Shown here: piece after piece, positions 17,586-26,013 of the stretch
Position numbering within the stretch: the stretch's first letter is position 1
Layout of the letters: each line of letters begins with the position of its first letter
Source of the DNA: Cellulomonas carbonis
GTDB taxonomy: Bacteria; Actinomycetota; Actinomycetes; Actinomycetales; Cellulomonadaceae
Assembly (NCBI RefSeq): GCF_014636275.1
Contig: NZ_BMEB01000003.1
Span: forward strand, 248,001-312,000
Length of the DNA stretch: 64,000 nucleotides
Reading direction: 5' to 3'
The notes under the pieces: generated by a model
The model's input: only the letters and a program-made list of their open reading frames with translations
Told to the model about the DNA's origin: nothing
The model's database searches: none
Made by a program: the position numbers and the translations under genes

Positions 17586-17906
17586 ATGCCGTGCACGACA
17601 GAGCTGAACCGGAAGGACGACAAGTTCCAGGCGTGGCGGAACGCCTACGACGACTGGGAGGAGGCGAGGAACCTGGCCCTCGCGGCCGATGCCGCGATGG
17701 CGGTGAGCTGCGGCGTCGCGATCTGGACCCTCGGCGGGTTCGGGTTCACGGGAGCCGCGTGCGCCGCGGCCGTCACGGCGCTCGCGATCGCGGTCGCCAA
17801 GGTCGACACCGCGCGCGACAAGTCGAACAACGCCGGTGACGCGTACCAGCTCGCGTCCGACCGCTACAACGACTGCCTCGCCGCGTGCCGCCCGGGGGCC
17901 AGCTGA
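17586..17906 (+). CDS. Small membrane-hairpin protein, unknown
   Basis: A 106-aa protein. A charged N-terminus (TELNRKDDKFQAWRNAYDDWEEARN) is followed by a hydrophobic region at about residues 30-72 that could form a helical hairpin. The C-terminal part ends DRYNDCLAACRPGAS with paired cysteines. It starts 5 nt after the previous stop without a clear ribosome site, so translation is probably coupled. It could anchor or insulate the upstream unknown protein; this is inference. Confidence 0.6.
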   Translation: MPCTTELNRKDDKFQAWRNAYDDWEEARNLALAADAAMAVSCGVAIWTLGGFGFTGAACAAAVTALAIAVAKVDTARDKSNNAGDAYQLASDRYNDCLAACRPGAS

Positions 17907-17963
17907 CGGCGCGCGGGCAGGGGTGCGCCGGGGCCGGGCCGTGCGGGCGCCCGGCGGCGGGGC

Positions 17964-18974
17964 TCAGAGCAGCTCGACGCGGTCGGCCTGCGGCCCCCGC
18001 TCGCCCTGACGAACCGCGTACCGGACCCGGTCGCCCTCCTGCAGCACGTCGGAGCCCCGCACGACCGACACGTGCACGAACAGGTCGTCGCCGCCGGCGT
18101 CGGGCGTGATGAAGCCGAACCCGCGGTCCGCGTCGTAGCGCGCGACGACGCCCTCGCCGCCGCGCACGGGCGTGCGGGACGGCGCCGCGTGCCCGGACCG
18201 GCCGCGGGGTGCGCCCGCAGACGCGCCGCGCGGCGCGGAGCCGAACCCGCCGCGCGACCCCGAGCCGCCCACGAGCCGCACGTCGCGGCCCTGCGGCCCC
18301 CGGTCGCCGGCCGTGACGCCGTACGTGACGCGGTCGCCCTCGGCGAGCTCCCTCAGTCCACCGGCGAGCGCCTTGGCGTGGACGAAGACGTCCTCGCCGC
18401 CGGCGTCCGGGGCGACGAACCCGAAGCCCTTCTCGGTGTCGTACCAGGTCACGGTGCCGTCGGCGCCGTCGGGTGCGGCGCCGTGGCGACCCTTCTGGCC
18501 GCCGTGGCCCGCCTGGCCCGCCTGGCCCGCCCGGCCCGCCTCGGGGCCGAGCGGCAGCAGGTGATCGGCCTGCGGGCCCTTCTCGCCGTCGACCACGAGG
18601 AACGCGACGCGCTGCCCGTCGGTGATCACGCCACCGCCCACGATGGCCGAGCTGTGCACGAAGATCTCGGCGCCGCCGTCGTCGGGCGTGACGAAGCCGT
18701 ACCCCTTGCCCGGCTCGTACCAGGTGACCGTGCCGAGCACGCCCACGGTCCCACCGGCGGCGCCGTCGCCCGTGACCCGGACGCGGCGCGCCTGCGGCCC
18801 GCGGTCGCCCTCGCCCAGCTCGAACTCGACGACCTGCCCCTCGCGGAGCACGCGCGTCCCGTCGCGGCTGACGATCTCGGACGCGTGCACGAACAGGTCC
18901 TCCTCGCCCTCCTCGAGGGCGAGGAAGCCGAACCCTCGGTCGGCGTCGAACCAGCGGACGGTCGCCTGGGGCAC
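17964..18974 (-). CDS. Protein with four cold-shock domains
   Basis: A 336-aa protein built of four cold-shock (CspA-type OB) domains. The RNP1 motifs are RGFGFL, KGYGFV, KGFGFV and RGFGFI, and the RNP2 motifs are [21 protein letters not shown] and DLFVHVS. Each repeat ends with a GPQA/GPQG segment. Linkers are Gly/Ala/Gln- and Arg/Gly-rich (residues ~145-165 and ~235-265), the latter RGG-like. Single CSD proteins bind single-stranded RNA/DNA; four in a chain suggests multivalent RNA binding. GTG 18974 follows GAGGAG. Bacterial CSD proteins are usually about 70 aa, so this length is unusual. Confidence 0.9.
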   Translation of the reverse strand: MPQATVRWFDADRGFGFLALEEGEEDLFVHASEIVSRDGTRVLREGQVVEFELGEGDRGPQARRVRVTGDGAAGGTVGVLGTVTWYEPGKGYGFVTPDDGGAEIFVHSSAIVGGGVITDGQRVAFLVVDGEKGPQADHLLPLGPEAGRAGQAGQAGHGGQKGRHGAAPDGADGTVTWYDTEKGFGFVAPDAGGEDVFVHAKALAGGLRELAEGDRVTYGVTAGDRGPQGRDVRLVGGSGSRGGFGSAPRGASAGAPRGRSGHAAPSRTPVRGGEGVVARYDADRGFGFITPDAGGDDLFVHVSVVRGSDVLQEGDRVRYAVRQGERGPQADRVELL

Positions 18975-19085
18975 GGTGAGCTCCTCGTCGGTGATGCGGT
19001 CGGTCGGGTCCAGTGTCCCTGACTCGGCCGGGCGGTGGCACCCGAGGCGCGGGCGGCTCGGGTGCGACGGGTCGGGCGCGTCCGC

Positions 19086-19790
19086 TCAGGCGTCGTCGGA
19101 CCGGCGCAGGAAGTCCTCGACCTCGAGCAGGTGCGCCGCCATCCGGACGCGGGCCCGCTCGACGTCGCCCGCGACGACCGCGTCCAGGACCGCCTCGTGC
19201 TCGCGCTGGGTCCGGGCGTCGGCGCCGTCGTCGGTCAGGCCCCGCCACAGGCGGTGGCGCGCGGTGCGGCCGGCGAGGGCCTCGACGAGCGCGGCGAGGA
19301 CGGGGTTCCCCGCCGCGTCCGCCAGGGCCCGGTGGAACGCGATGTCCGCCTCGAGCAGGCGCTCGTGGTCGACGTCGCCGGACGCGAGGACGCCCGCGGC
19401 GTCGTCGAGCGCGGCGCGCGCGGCGGCGAGCGCCGACGACGCCGCGTGGTCGTCGGCCCGTCGCGCCGCGAGGCCCGCCGCCTCGGTCTCGAGCGTGCGC
19501 CGCACCTCGTGCACGGGCAGCGCGTGGCCCGCGGCCTGGAGCTCGACGACCATGCCGAGCGGTCCGACGAGCAGGCTCGGGTCGAGACTCGTCACGTACG
19601 TCCCCGCGCCCTGCCTCGCCTCGAGGACGCCGAGCGCCTCGAGCGCGCGGACCCCCTCGCGCAGCGAGCCCCGCGAGACGTCGAGGGCCGCCGCGAGGTC
19701 CTTCTCGACGGGCAGCCGGTCCCCGGCGCGCAGCTCGCCGTCGAGGATCATCCGCGTGATGCCGTCGACGACGCGGTCGGTCCGTGACAT
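19086..19790 (-). CDS. GntR/FadR family transcriptional regulator
   Basis: A 234-aa regulator. The winged helix-turn-helix is in residues ~10-70 (GDRLPVEKDLAAALDVSRGSLREGVRALEALGVL, RQGAGTYV). The FCD ligand domain follows, with His and Asp residues in LLEADIAFHRALADAAGN and TQREHEAVLDAV that can bind a metal and a carboxylate. ATG 19790 was chosen because 15 more upstream codons look non-coding. It lies 48 nt downstream of the fucD-like gene on the same strand and probably controls it through the TCATCTGATGA palindrome at 21261 (inference). Confidence 0.9.
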   Translation of the reverse strand: MSRTDRVVDGITRMILDGELRAGDRLPVEKDLAAALDVSRGSLREGVRALEALGVLEARQGAGTYVTSLDPSLLVGPLGMVVELQAAGHALPVHEVRRTLETEAAGLAARRADDHAASSALAAARAALDDAAGVLASGDVDHERLLEADIAFHRALADAAGNPVLAALVEALAGRTARHRLWRGLTDDGADARTQREHEAVLDAVVAGDVERARVRMAAHLLEVEDFLRRSDDA

Positions 19791-19838
19791 GGCAGGAGTA
19801 TCCGGCACGGCCCTCGCGCCGCCCGTCGCACCCACCGC

Positions 19839-21161
19839 TCAGGCCCGCGCGAGGCGTGCGGACCAGTACGCGCCGTCCGGGAAGCGGAACTCGGCGACCG
19901 ACTCCGGGTGCATCTGGGTCGAGTACCCCGGGCGGCTCGGGACCACGTAGGCGGCGTCGCGCACGACGCAGGGGTCCGTGAAGTGCTCGTGCAGGTGGTC
20001 GACGAACTCGGTGACGCGTCCCTCGCGCGTGCCCGAGACGGCGACGAAGTCGAGCATCGACACGTGCTGGACCATCTCGCACAGGCCCACGCCGCCCGCG
20101 TGCGGGCACACGGGGACGCCGAACTTCGCGGCGAGCAGCAGGACGGCGACGATCTCGTTGAGGCTGCCGAGGCGACCCGCGTCGAGCTGGCAGAAGTCGA
20201 GCGCGCCGGCCTGCATGAACTGCTTGAACATCACGCGGTTGTGGCAGTGCTCGCCCGTCGCGACGCCGACGGGCGCGACACCCTTCTTGATCGCGGCGTG
20301 GCCCAGCACGTCGTCGGGGCTCGTCGGCTCCTCGATCCACAGCAGGTCGAAGCGAGCGAGTGCGGTGGTCCACTCGATCGCCTGGTCCACGTCCCACACC
20401 TGGTTGGCGTCGATCATGAGCACGCGGTCCGGCCCGATGACCTCGCGCGCGATCCCGCAGCGGCGGACGTCCTCCTCGAGGTCCGCGCCGACCTTGAGCT
20501 TGATGTGGCGGTAGCCCTGGTCGACCGCCTCCTGGCACAGGCGGCGCAGCTTCTCGTCGCTGTACCCGAGCCAACCGGCCGACGTCGTGTAGCAGGGGTA
20601 GCCCGTCGCCTCGAGCTCGGCGACGCGCGCCGCCTTGCCGTCCTCCTGCGCGCGCAGGATCGCGATCGCCTCGTCGCGCGTCAGGGCGTCGGACAGGTAG
20701 CGCAGGTCCGCGACGTCGACGAGCTGCTCGGGCGTCATGTCGGCCAGCAGGCGCCACACCGGCTTGCCCGCGAGCCGGCCCGCGAGGTCCCACGCCGCGT
20801 TCATCACGGCCGAGAGCGAGAGGTGGACGACACCCTTCTCGGGGCCGAGCCAGCGCATCTGCGCGTCGGACGTCAGGTGCCGGTAGACCGCGCCCATGTC
20901 GGCCGCCATCTCCTCGACGTCCATCCCGACCAGCAGCGCGGCCTGCTGACGCGCCGCGACGCCCACGATGTCGTTGCCGCGGCCGGTCGTGAAGGTGAGC
21001 CCGTGGCCGGCCAGCGGCGTGCCGTCGGCTGCGGTGCCGTCCGTGTGCAGGACGACGTAGGCGGCCGAGTAGTCGCCGTCCTTGTTCATCGCGTCGGAGC
21101 CGTCGGCGGTCAGCGAGGTGGGGAAGCGGACGTCCTCGACCTCGACGTGGGTGATCCTCAT
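19839..21161 (-). CDS. L-fuconate dehydratase-like enolase superfamily enzyme
   Basis: A 440-aa mandelate-racemase-group enolase, the usual length for L-fuconate dehydratases. Key segments are [17 protein letters not shown], the catalytic lysine in [15 protein letters not shown], the metal ligands Asp in [10 protein letters not shown], Glu in [10 protein letters not shown] and Glu in [11 protein letters not shown], and the catalytic His in [12 protein letters not shown]. These enzymes dehydrate an acid sugar to a 2-keto-3-deoxy acid. ATG 21161 follows GAGGAGG. The neighbouring hydroxyacid dehydrogenase, aldolase and SDR genes could act on its product. Specificity for L-fuconate rather than a related aldonate is inferred. 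Confidence 0.85.
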   Translation of the reverse strand: MRITHVEVEDVRFPTSLTADGSDAMNKDGDYSAAYVVLHTDGTAADGTPLAGHGLTFTTGRGNDIVGVAARQQAALLVGMDVEEMAADMGAVYRHLTSDAQMRWLGPEKGVVHLSLSAVMNAAWDLAGRLAGKPVWRLLADMTPEQLVDVADLRYLSDALTRDEAIAILRAQEDGKAARVAELEATGYPCYTTSAGWLGYSDEKLRRLCQEAVDQGYRHIKLKVGADLEEDVRRCGIAREVIGPDRVLMIDANQVWDVDQAIEWTTALARFDLLWIEEPTSPDDVLGHAAIKKGVAPVGVATGEHCHNRVMFKQFMQAGALDFCQLDAGRLGSLNEIVAVLLLAAKFGVPVCPHAGGVGLCEMVQHVSMLDFVAVSGTREGRVTEFVDHLHEHFTDPCVVRDAAYVVPSRPGYSTQMHPESVAEFRFPDGAYWSARLARA

Positions 21162-21260
21162 GCGTCCTCCTCGGACGGGCTGGTGGGCACGGACGGGCTG
21201 GTGGGCACGGGTGGGCACGGGTGGGTGATGTGTCTGCGGTGGGCGGCACCACCGTAGCAA

Positions 21261-21271
21261 TCATCTGATGA
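21261..21271. promoter_or_regulatory. Palindrome TCATCTGATGA, candidate GntR operator, in a leftward promoter
   Basis: A perfect 11-bp palindrome in the divergent interval between the fuconate-dehydratase-like gene and the hydroxyacid dehydrogenase. On the minus strand it lies inside the spacer of a possible promoter TGCCAG (21280-21275), 17 nt, TACGGT (21257-21252). This is the expected place for repression by the GntR protein encoded next to the dehydratase. The -35 match is weak. Short GGTGGGCACGGGT repeats fill 21180-21225. Confidence 0.5.
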
Positions 21272-21349
21272 ATCCTGGCACCCGTCCGCGAACAGCCGGT
21301 CACGTAGGAGCGATAGGGTGCCCAGAGATCCGACGAATGGAGAACGAGC

Positions 21350-22357
21350 ATGGCTGGGTACCGCATCGGCGTCACGTCCGAGCTGAGGCGCCCCGACGGG
21401 TCGCTCCTGTTCGGCGACATCGGTCTGCACCGCCTCGTCGACGCCGGGCTCGAGTGGGAGCTCATGCCCGCCGTCGACGGCGACGTCCCGCCCGTCGAGC
21501 TCGTCGCGCGCTACGACGCCGTGCTCGCGGTCGGCCACCTGCACTTCCCGCGCGAGCTCGTGGCGGCCGCCCCCCGCCTGCGGCACGTCGCGCGGTTCGG
21601 CGCCGGGTACGACGGGATCGACCTCGACGGCCTGGCGGCCGAGGGCGTCGTCGTCACGAACACGCCGACGGCGGTGCGGCGGCCGCTCGCCGTCGCGGCC
21701 CTCACGCTGCTCCTCGCGCAGGCGCACCGCCTCGCCGAGAACCACCGCGCCGCCGTCGAGGGGCGGTGGGCCGACCGCGGCCGGTACCGCGGCGCCGGCG
21801 TCGTCGGACGGACCGTGGGCATCCTCGGCTTCGGCGCGGTCGGCGCCGAGCTCGCCGAGCTGCTCCTGCCGCTCGGCGTGCGCGTCGTCGCGAGCAACCG
21901 GTCGGGGACGTCGCCGCGCGCGGCCGAGCTCGGCGTCGTGATGGTGCCGACCGAGCGCCTCGCCGCGGAGTCCGACTACGTCGTCGTCACGGCCGCGCTC
22001 ACGCCGTCGTCGCACCACCTCGTCGACGAGGCGTTCCTCGCCGCGATGCGGCCCACCGCGCACCTGGTGAACGTCGCGCGCGGCGGCGTCGTCGACCAGG
22101 TGGCGCTCACCGCGGCGCTGGCCGAGGGACGGCTCGCGGGCGCCGCGCTCGACGTCCTGGACCCCGAGCCGCCCGCGGCCGACGACCCGCTGCTGACCAT
22201 GCCGGACGTCGTCGTGACGCCCCACGCGCTGTGCTGGACGGCGGACTTCACGCGCGAGGTGTCCGCCGACGTGGTGCAGGCCCTCCTCGACGTCGCGCAC
22301 GGTCGTCGTCCCGAGCACGTGCTCAACCCGGGGGCGTGGGACCGGCGTCGAGGGTGA
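21350..22357 (+). CDS. D-isomer-specific 2-hydroxyacid dehydrogenase
   Basis: A 335-aa enzyme with the NAD-binding motif LGFGAVGAELAELLLPLG and the catalytic Arg (NVARGGVVD), Glu (ALDVLDPEPP) and His (VTPHALCWTADF). The N-terminal half has the substrate-domain block VARFGAGYDGIDLDGLA. It would reduce or oxidise a 2-keto/2-hydroxy acid. GGAG precedes the ATG. It is divergent from the fuconate-dehydratase-like gene across the probable GntR operator, so it may serve the same sugar acid. It is only distantly similar to the dehydrogenase at 10015. Confidence 0.87.
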   Translation: MAGYRIGVTSELRRPDGSLLFGDIGLHRLVDAGLEWELMPAVDGDVPPVELVARYDAVLAVGHLHFPRELVAAAPRLRHVARFGAGYDGIDLDGLAAEGVVVTNTPTAVRRPLAVAALTLLLAQAHRLAENHRAAVEGRWADRGRYRGAGVVGRTVGILGFGAVGAELAELLLPLGVRVVASNRSGTSPRAAELGVVMVPTERLAAESDYVVVTAALTPSSHHLVDEAFLAAMRPTAHLVNVARGGVVDQVALTAALAEGRLAGAALDVLDPEPPAADDPLLTMPDVVVTPHALCWTADFTREVSADVVQALLDVAHGRRPEHVLNPGAWDRRRG

Positions 22358-22401
22358 CCTGACGGTCTCCGGGGCGCGCGCCTCGCCGGCGGGTCGGGGG
22401 C

Positions 22402-23211
22402 CTACGCCCGGTCGAGGCCGAGGAACGTGCGCAGCGCGGACACGAACGCCTCGGGCTGCTCCGAGTGCACCCAGTGGCCGGCGCCCTTGACGGTCACGAG
22501 GGTCGTGCGCGGGAAGAGCCGGCGCATGACGGGGCCGTGCTCGTCCGGGCGGATGTAGTCGGACCGGTCGCCCGCGACCCACAGCACGGGGTGGTCGAAG
22601 GTCGCGTCGCCGACGTCGGGGAAGCCGCCGATCGCGGGCAGCTCGCGTCGCAGGAGGTCGAGGTTCGCCCGCCAACGGAACGTGTCGCCGTGGGCGCGCA
22701 GGTTCTGCAGCAGGAAGCCGCGCACGCGGGCGTCGTCGACGCGCTCCGCGAGGCGCTCGTCGGCCTCGCCGCGCCGCCGCCCGAGCGACGCCAGGTCGAT
22801 CGCCGCGAGGCTGTCCAGGAGGTACGCGAACTCGCCCAGCGAGCCGCCGGACGCCGGGGCGATGTCGGCCACGACGAGCCGGTCCACGAGGTCCGGGTGG
22901 CGCAGCGCGAGCACCATCGCGACCTTGCCGCCCATCGAGTGCCCGACGACGTGCACGGGCCCGTCGGCCGCGAACCCCGTCCGGAGCTCGTCCGCCACGA
23001 GGTCGGCGATCTCGGCGTAGTCGAAGCGGTCGGTCCACGTGGAGCGGCCGTGGTTGGGCAGGTCGACCAGGAGGGACCGCGCGTCGGGCTCGAGCGCCTT
23101 GGCGATCTGCGTGAAGTTCTTCCCCTGCCCGAAGAGCCCGTGCAGGAAGACCACCCGGGCGCCGGACTCCCCGACGGTGGTCGTGCTGACGGCGCGCGCG
23201 GTGCTGCTCAC
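22402..23211 (-). CDS. Alpha/beta hydrolase (YbfF-type esterase)
   Basis: A 269-aa hydrolase. The N-terminus has VVFLHGLFGQGKNF, a signature of the YbfF/abhydrolase-11 group, then DLPNHGRS, the nucleophile elbow GHSMGGK (Ser), the acid in VAGDRSDYI and His in GAGHWVHSE. The substrate is unknown; family members hydrolyse acyl or thioesters. The GTG at 23211 is preceded by TAGGGT 8 nt upstream, fitting a leaderless mRNA. It is divergent from the IclR gene at 23311, with both -10 boxes in 100 bp. Confidence 0.85.
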   Translation of the reverse strand: MSSTARAVSTTTVGESGARVVFLHGLFGQGKNFTQIAKALEPDARSLLVDLPNHGRSTWTDRFDYAEIADLVADELRTGFAADGPVHVVGHSMGGKVAMVLALRHPDLVDRLVVADIAPASGGSLGEFAYLLDSLAAIDLASLGRRRGEADERLAERVDDARVRGFLLQNLRAHGDTFRWRANLDLLRRELPAIGGFPDVGDATFDHPVLWVAGDRSDYIRPDEHGPVMRRLFPRTTLVTVKGAGHWVHSEQPEAFVSALRTFLGLDRA

Positions 23212-23310
23212 GGGCACCGACCCTAGCCGCGGGGGTCGCGCCGGGTCGCGCTGGATGGCGCAGGCGCCGGGGACCGTACGACGACGGCCCGAGTGCCTAC
23301 GCTGGGCGCC

Positions 23311-24120
23311 GTGACGGAGCGGACGACGGCCGGGACGGCGGCCGGGCAGACGACGGCGGGCCCCTCGGGCTCGCCCGTCGAGGCGGTCGACCGCGCGCTC
23401 CTCGTGCTCCAGGCGCTCGCGCCCGCCGGCCCGCACGGCACGGGGCTCGCCGAGCTCGCCTCGACCCTCGGCCTGAACAAGGCGACCCTGCACCGCGTGC
23501 TCTCGGCGCTGCGCTACCGGGGCTTCGTCGCGCAGGACCCGACGACGGGGGCGTACCTCCTGGGGGCGTCCGCGACGCGGCTGGCCGACGACTTCCTCGG
23601 CGAGGAGAACCTGCCCGTCCTGCTGCACCCCGCGCTCGTCGCGCTGTGCGCGACCGCCGACGAGCTCGTGCACCTCGGCGTTCTGAGCGGGAGCCACGTG
23701 GTCTACCTCGACAAGGTCGAGCCCGAGCGGTCGGTGCGCGTGTGGTCGGCGATCGGCCGGCGCAGCCCGGCGGTCACGACGGCGCTCGGGCGCGCACTGC
23801 TCGCGCACCGGGGCACGGACCGCGCGATGCTCGCGGGCTACGTGCGGGCCGCGGAGGCCGAGCGGCCCGTCGACGCCGACCGCGTGTGGTCGGTGCTGGA
23901 GCGCGCACGCGAGACGGGGTACGCGACCGAGGAGCAGGAGAACGAGGTCGGCATCAGCTGCGTCGCGGTGCCGCTCCTGCGGTCCGGGTCGGCGATCGCC
24001 GCGGTCAGCGTCACCGCACCCGCCGAGCGGATGACCCCCGAGCGCCTCGCCGCGCTGCACGCCGAGATGCGACGCGTGCTGCCCCCGCTGCTGCCGAACG
24101 GGATCACGCTGCCGGAGTGA
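23311..24120 (+). CDS. IclR family transcriptional regulator
   Basis: A 269-aa regulator with the helix-turn-helix GLAELASTLGLNKATLHRVLSALRYRGFV (residues ~45-75) and an IclR effector domain with ENEVGISCVAVPL. The GTG at 23311 is preceded by TACGCT (23298-23303) and 7 nt, the layout of a leaderless actinobacterial promoter; a further in-frame start at 23293 lies upstream of that box. It precedes the KDPG aldolase/KDG kinase operon and is the natural candidate to bind the GTTTCG/CGAAAC sites at 25186-25223 (inference). Confidence 0.92.
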   Translation: MTERTTAGTAAGQTTAGPSGSPVEAVDRALLVLQALAPAGPHGTGLAELASTLGLNKATLHRVLSALRYRGFVAQDPTTGAYLLGASATRLADDFLGEENLPVLLHPALVALCATADELVHLGVLSGSHVVYLDKVEPERSVRVWSAIGRRSPAVTTALGRALLAHRGTDRAMLAGYVRAAEAERPVDADRVWSVLERARETGYATEEQENEVGISCVAVPLLRSGSAIAAVSVTAPAERMTPERLAALHAEMRRVLPPLLPNGITLPE

Positions 24121-24159
24121 CGTGGCCGCCCGGCTGGGCAGGTGACGGCGGGCGACGTC

Positions 24160-24196
24160 GGGCGACGTCGACCCGGGCCCGCCTGAGACGTCGCCC
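24160..24196. terminator. Hairpin after the IclR gene
   Basis: Inverted repeat GGGCGACGTC (24160-24169) and GACGTCGCCC (24187-24196) with a 17-nt loop, 40 nt after the IclR stop. A second GC hairpin (CCCGCCCCGC pairing with GCGGGGCGG plus a bulge) follows at about 24204-24226. No T-run is present. Confidence 0.45.
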
Positions 24197-24331
24197 GGCC
24201 TCGCCCGCCCCGCGCGGGGCGGCGGGCGGGTCGGCGTGCGTGAGGGCACCCGTTGGTCCGTGCGGGTGATCCGCCGCGAACGTCCCGCTCTGCCCGGTTA
24301 GCCTCGGGAGGCAGACCGGGAGGAGCCCGAC

Positions 24332-25141
24332 ATGCCGTACACGCTGTCCTCGCCGACGGTCCTCGCGACCGACGCGGCCTGCCGGCCCGGTGGCGCGGAG
24401 GTGCTCCGCACGCTCGCGGGCGTCTTCCGTCTGGCCGACGACGCCGCCGTCCGTCTCGGCCTGCACGCGCTCGACGTCGACCCGGGCGCCGCGGAGCGTG
24501 CGTGGGACGCCGCCGAGGCCGCCGACGACGCCGTCCCCTCGACCGCGGACGTCGGGCTCGCCGCGACGCTCGGCCGGCTGCCGTCCGCGACCGCGTTGGC
24601 GCGCAGCGGGCTGGGCGGTGCGCGGGATGTGGCGCGACTGGTGGTCCGCGAGGCCGCGCGGTGGCCCGACGCCCCGGTCCGGCCGGTGCTCGGGGTCGGG
24701 GACGTCCCCGCACCCGCCGCGGCCGCCGCGGGCGCGGTGGTCGCGGCGTGGCTGCGGCCCGGCCTGGGGGAGGAGCACTCCGTCGTCCTGCGCAGCGCGT
24801 GGGAGCGCGTGAGCGCGGCCGGCGCGGCCGTGCGGGTGCCGGTGCCCGCCGTACCCGTGCCGCTCGACGCGCTCGCGGAGGTCCGGTGGCCGGCGGGCGC
24901 GTGGGCGCGCGCGATGCACGCGGCCGCGTGGGCCGCGCACGCGACGGGGCGCCTGCGGGCCCAGCTCCTGACGGTCGTCGACGTCACGGCTGCGGCGCTC
25001 GAGGCCGAGCCCGACGCCGACCCGGTCCTCCTGCGCGCAGCCCTGCCGGCCCTGCACGGCCTGGCGGTCGCCGACCTCCTGGCCGACGTCCTCGCGGACG
25101 ACGTGCTCGGCGAGCTGCGCCTGGGCGCCTCCGCCGCCTGA
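24332..25141 (+). CDS. Unknown 269-aa alanine-rich protein
   Basis: I do not recognise the family. The protein is Ala/Val/Leu-rich, mostly predicted helical, with moderately hydrophobic stretches (AAAAAGAVVAAWL, LLTVVDVTAAALEAE) but no clear membrane anchor or catalytic motif. ATG 24332 follows GGGAGGAG. TTAGCCT at about 24298 could be its -10 box. It sits alone between the IclR regulator and the KDPG aldolase; nothing links it to sugar metabolism except position. Confidence 0.6.
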   Translation: MPYTLSSPTVLATDAACRPGGAEVLRTLAGVFRLADDAAVRLGLHALDVDPGAAERAWDAAEAADDAVPSTADVGLAATLGRLPSATALARSGLGGARDVARLVVREAARWPDAPVRPVLGVGDVPAPAAAAAGAVVAAWLRPGLGEEHSVVLRSAWERVSAAGAAVRVPVPAVPVPLDALAEVRWPAGAWARAMHAAAWAAHATGRLRAQLLTVVDVTAAALEAEPDADPVLLRAALPALHGLAVADLLADVLADDVLGELRLGASAA

Positions 25142-25185
25142 CGCCCGGGGGCCCTTGCCCGGCGTCGCGTCGGCATGCCACCATG

Positions 25186-25223
25186 GTTTCGCCCAACGAC
25201 ACGTGCATTCCGTCTAGCGAAAC
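25186..25223. promoter_or_regulatory. Double IclR-type operator before the KDPG aldolase gene
   Basis: Two 6-5-6 sites lie in tandem: GTTTCG-cccaa-CGACAC (25186-25202) and ATTCCG-tctag-CGAAAC (25207-25223). The outer arms GTTTCG and CGAAAC are perfect complements. The second site differs from the GTTCCG-N5-CGGAAC operators at 4190 and 4307 at two arm positions. It ends 6 nt before the aldolase ATG, so a bound regulator would block initiation. Confidence 0.55.
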
Positions 25224-25229
25224 GAAGCC

Positions 25230-25859
25230 ATGGACATCCTCGCCGCCCTCGCCGAAGCCCGCCTCGTCCCCGTCGTCGTGCTCGACGACGCGAAGGACGC
25301 CGCACCCCTCGCGGAGGCCCTCGTCGCCGGCGGGCTGCCGGTCGCCGAGGTGACCTTCCGCACCGCCGCTGCGCAGGACTCGATCCGCGCGATGGCGGAC
25401 CGCGGCGACATGCTCGTCGGCGCGGGGACCGTGCTCACCCCCGAGCAGGTGGACCAGGCCGTCGCCGCGGGCGCGTCGTACGTCGTCTCGCCGGGCCTGA
25501 GCCGCGCCGTCGTCGAGCGCTGCCGCGAGCACGGCGTCCTCGCGCTGCCCGGCGCCGTCACCGCGACCGAGATCCAGGCCGCGCTCGAGCTCGGGCTCAC
25601 GACGGTCAAGTTCTTCCCGGCCGGCACGTCGGGCGGGGCCGCGGCGATCTCCGCGCTCTCCGCACCGTTCGGCGGCGTCCGCTTCGTGCCCACCGGCGGG
25701 ATCGGCCCCACGAACGTCCAGGACTACCTGGGCATCCCGGCCGTCGCCGCCGTCGGCGGGTCGTGGATGGTCCCCAAGGACCGGGTCCGCTCGGGTGACT
25801 TCGCCGGGATCACGGCGCTCACGGCCGAGGCCGTCGCGCTCACCCGCCCGGCCGCCTGA
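25230..25859 (+). CDS. eda: 2-dehydro-3-deoxy-6-phosphogluconate (KDPG) aldolase
   Basis: A 209-aa TIM-barrel class I aldolase, normal length for Eda. The Schiff-base lysine is in TTVKFFPA and the catalytic Glu in VAEVTFRT; other conserved blocks are VGAGTVLTPEQV, SPGLSRAVVERC and VPTGGIGPTN. It cleaves KDPG to pyruvate and glyceraldehyde-3-phosphate, the last step of the uronate route started by KduI/KduD. No good ribosome site precedes ATG 25230, and operator-like palindromes run up to it. A 154-nt interval with 15-bp repeats separates it from the kinase. Confidence 0.94.
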   Translation: MDILAALAEARLVPVVVLDDAKDAAPLAEALVAGGLPVAEVTFRTAAAQDSIRAMADRGDMLVGAGTVLTPEQVDQAVAAGASYVVSPGLSRAVVERCREHGVLALPGAVTATEIQAALELGLTTVKFFPAGTSGGAAAISALSAPFGGVRFVPTGGIGPTNVQDYLGIPAVAAVGGSWMVPKDRVRSGDFAGITALTAEAVALTRPAA

Positions 25860-25885
25860 CCGCACCCCCCGCGGCGGCACGCGCC

Positions 25886-25945
25886 GCGACCACCACCGCA
25901 GCGACCACCACCGCCGCGACCACCACCGCAGCGACCACCACCCGC
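25886..25945. repeat. 15-bp tandem repeat, four units
   Basis: GCGACCACCACCGC plus A or C is repeated at 25886, 25901, 25916 and 25931 (the last is imperfect). It lies in the leader between eda and the KDG kinase gene. It has no inverted symmetry and no reading frame that suggests a leader peptide. Confidence 0.8.
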
Positions 25946-26013
25946 CGGCTCCACCACCCGCCGGGACCACCCGCGCCGACGACGACGCCCCGACACCACC
26001 GAGGACCCGCACC

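Noticed and set aside
17773..21465. A 1230-codon minus-strand frame spanning the cold-shock, GntR and dehydratase genes
   Set aside because: It is out of frame with three recognisable proteins on the same strand and is low-complexity throughout.
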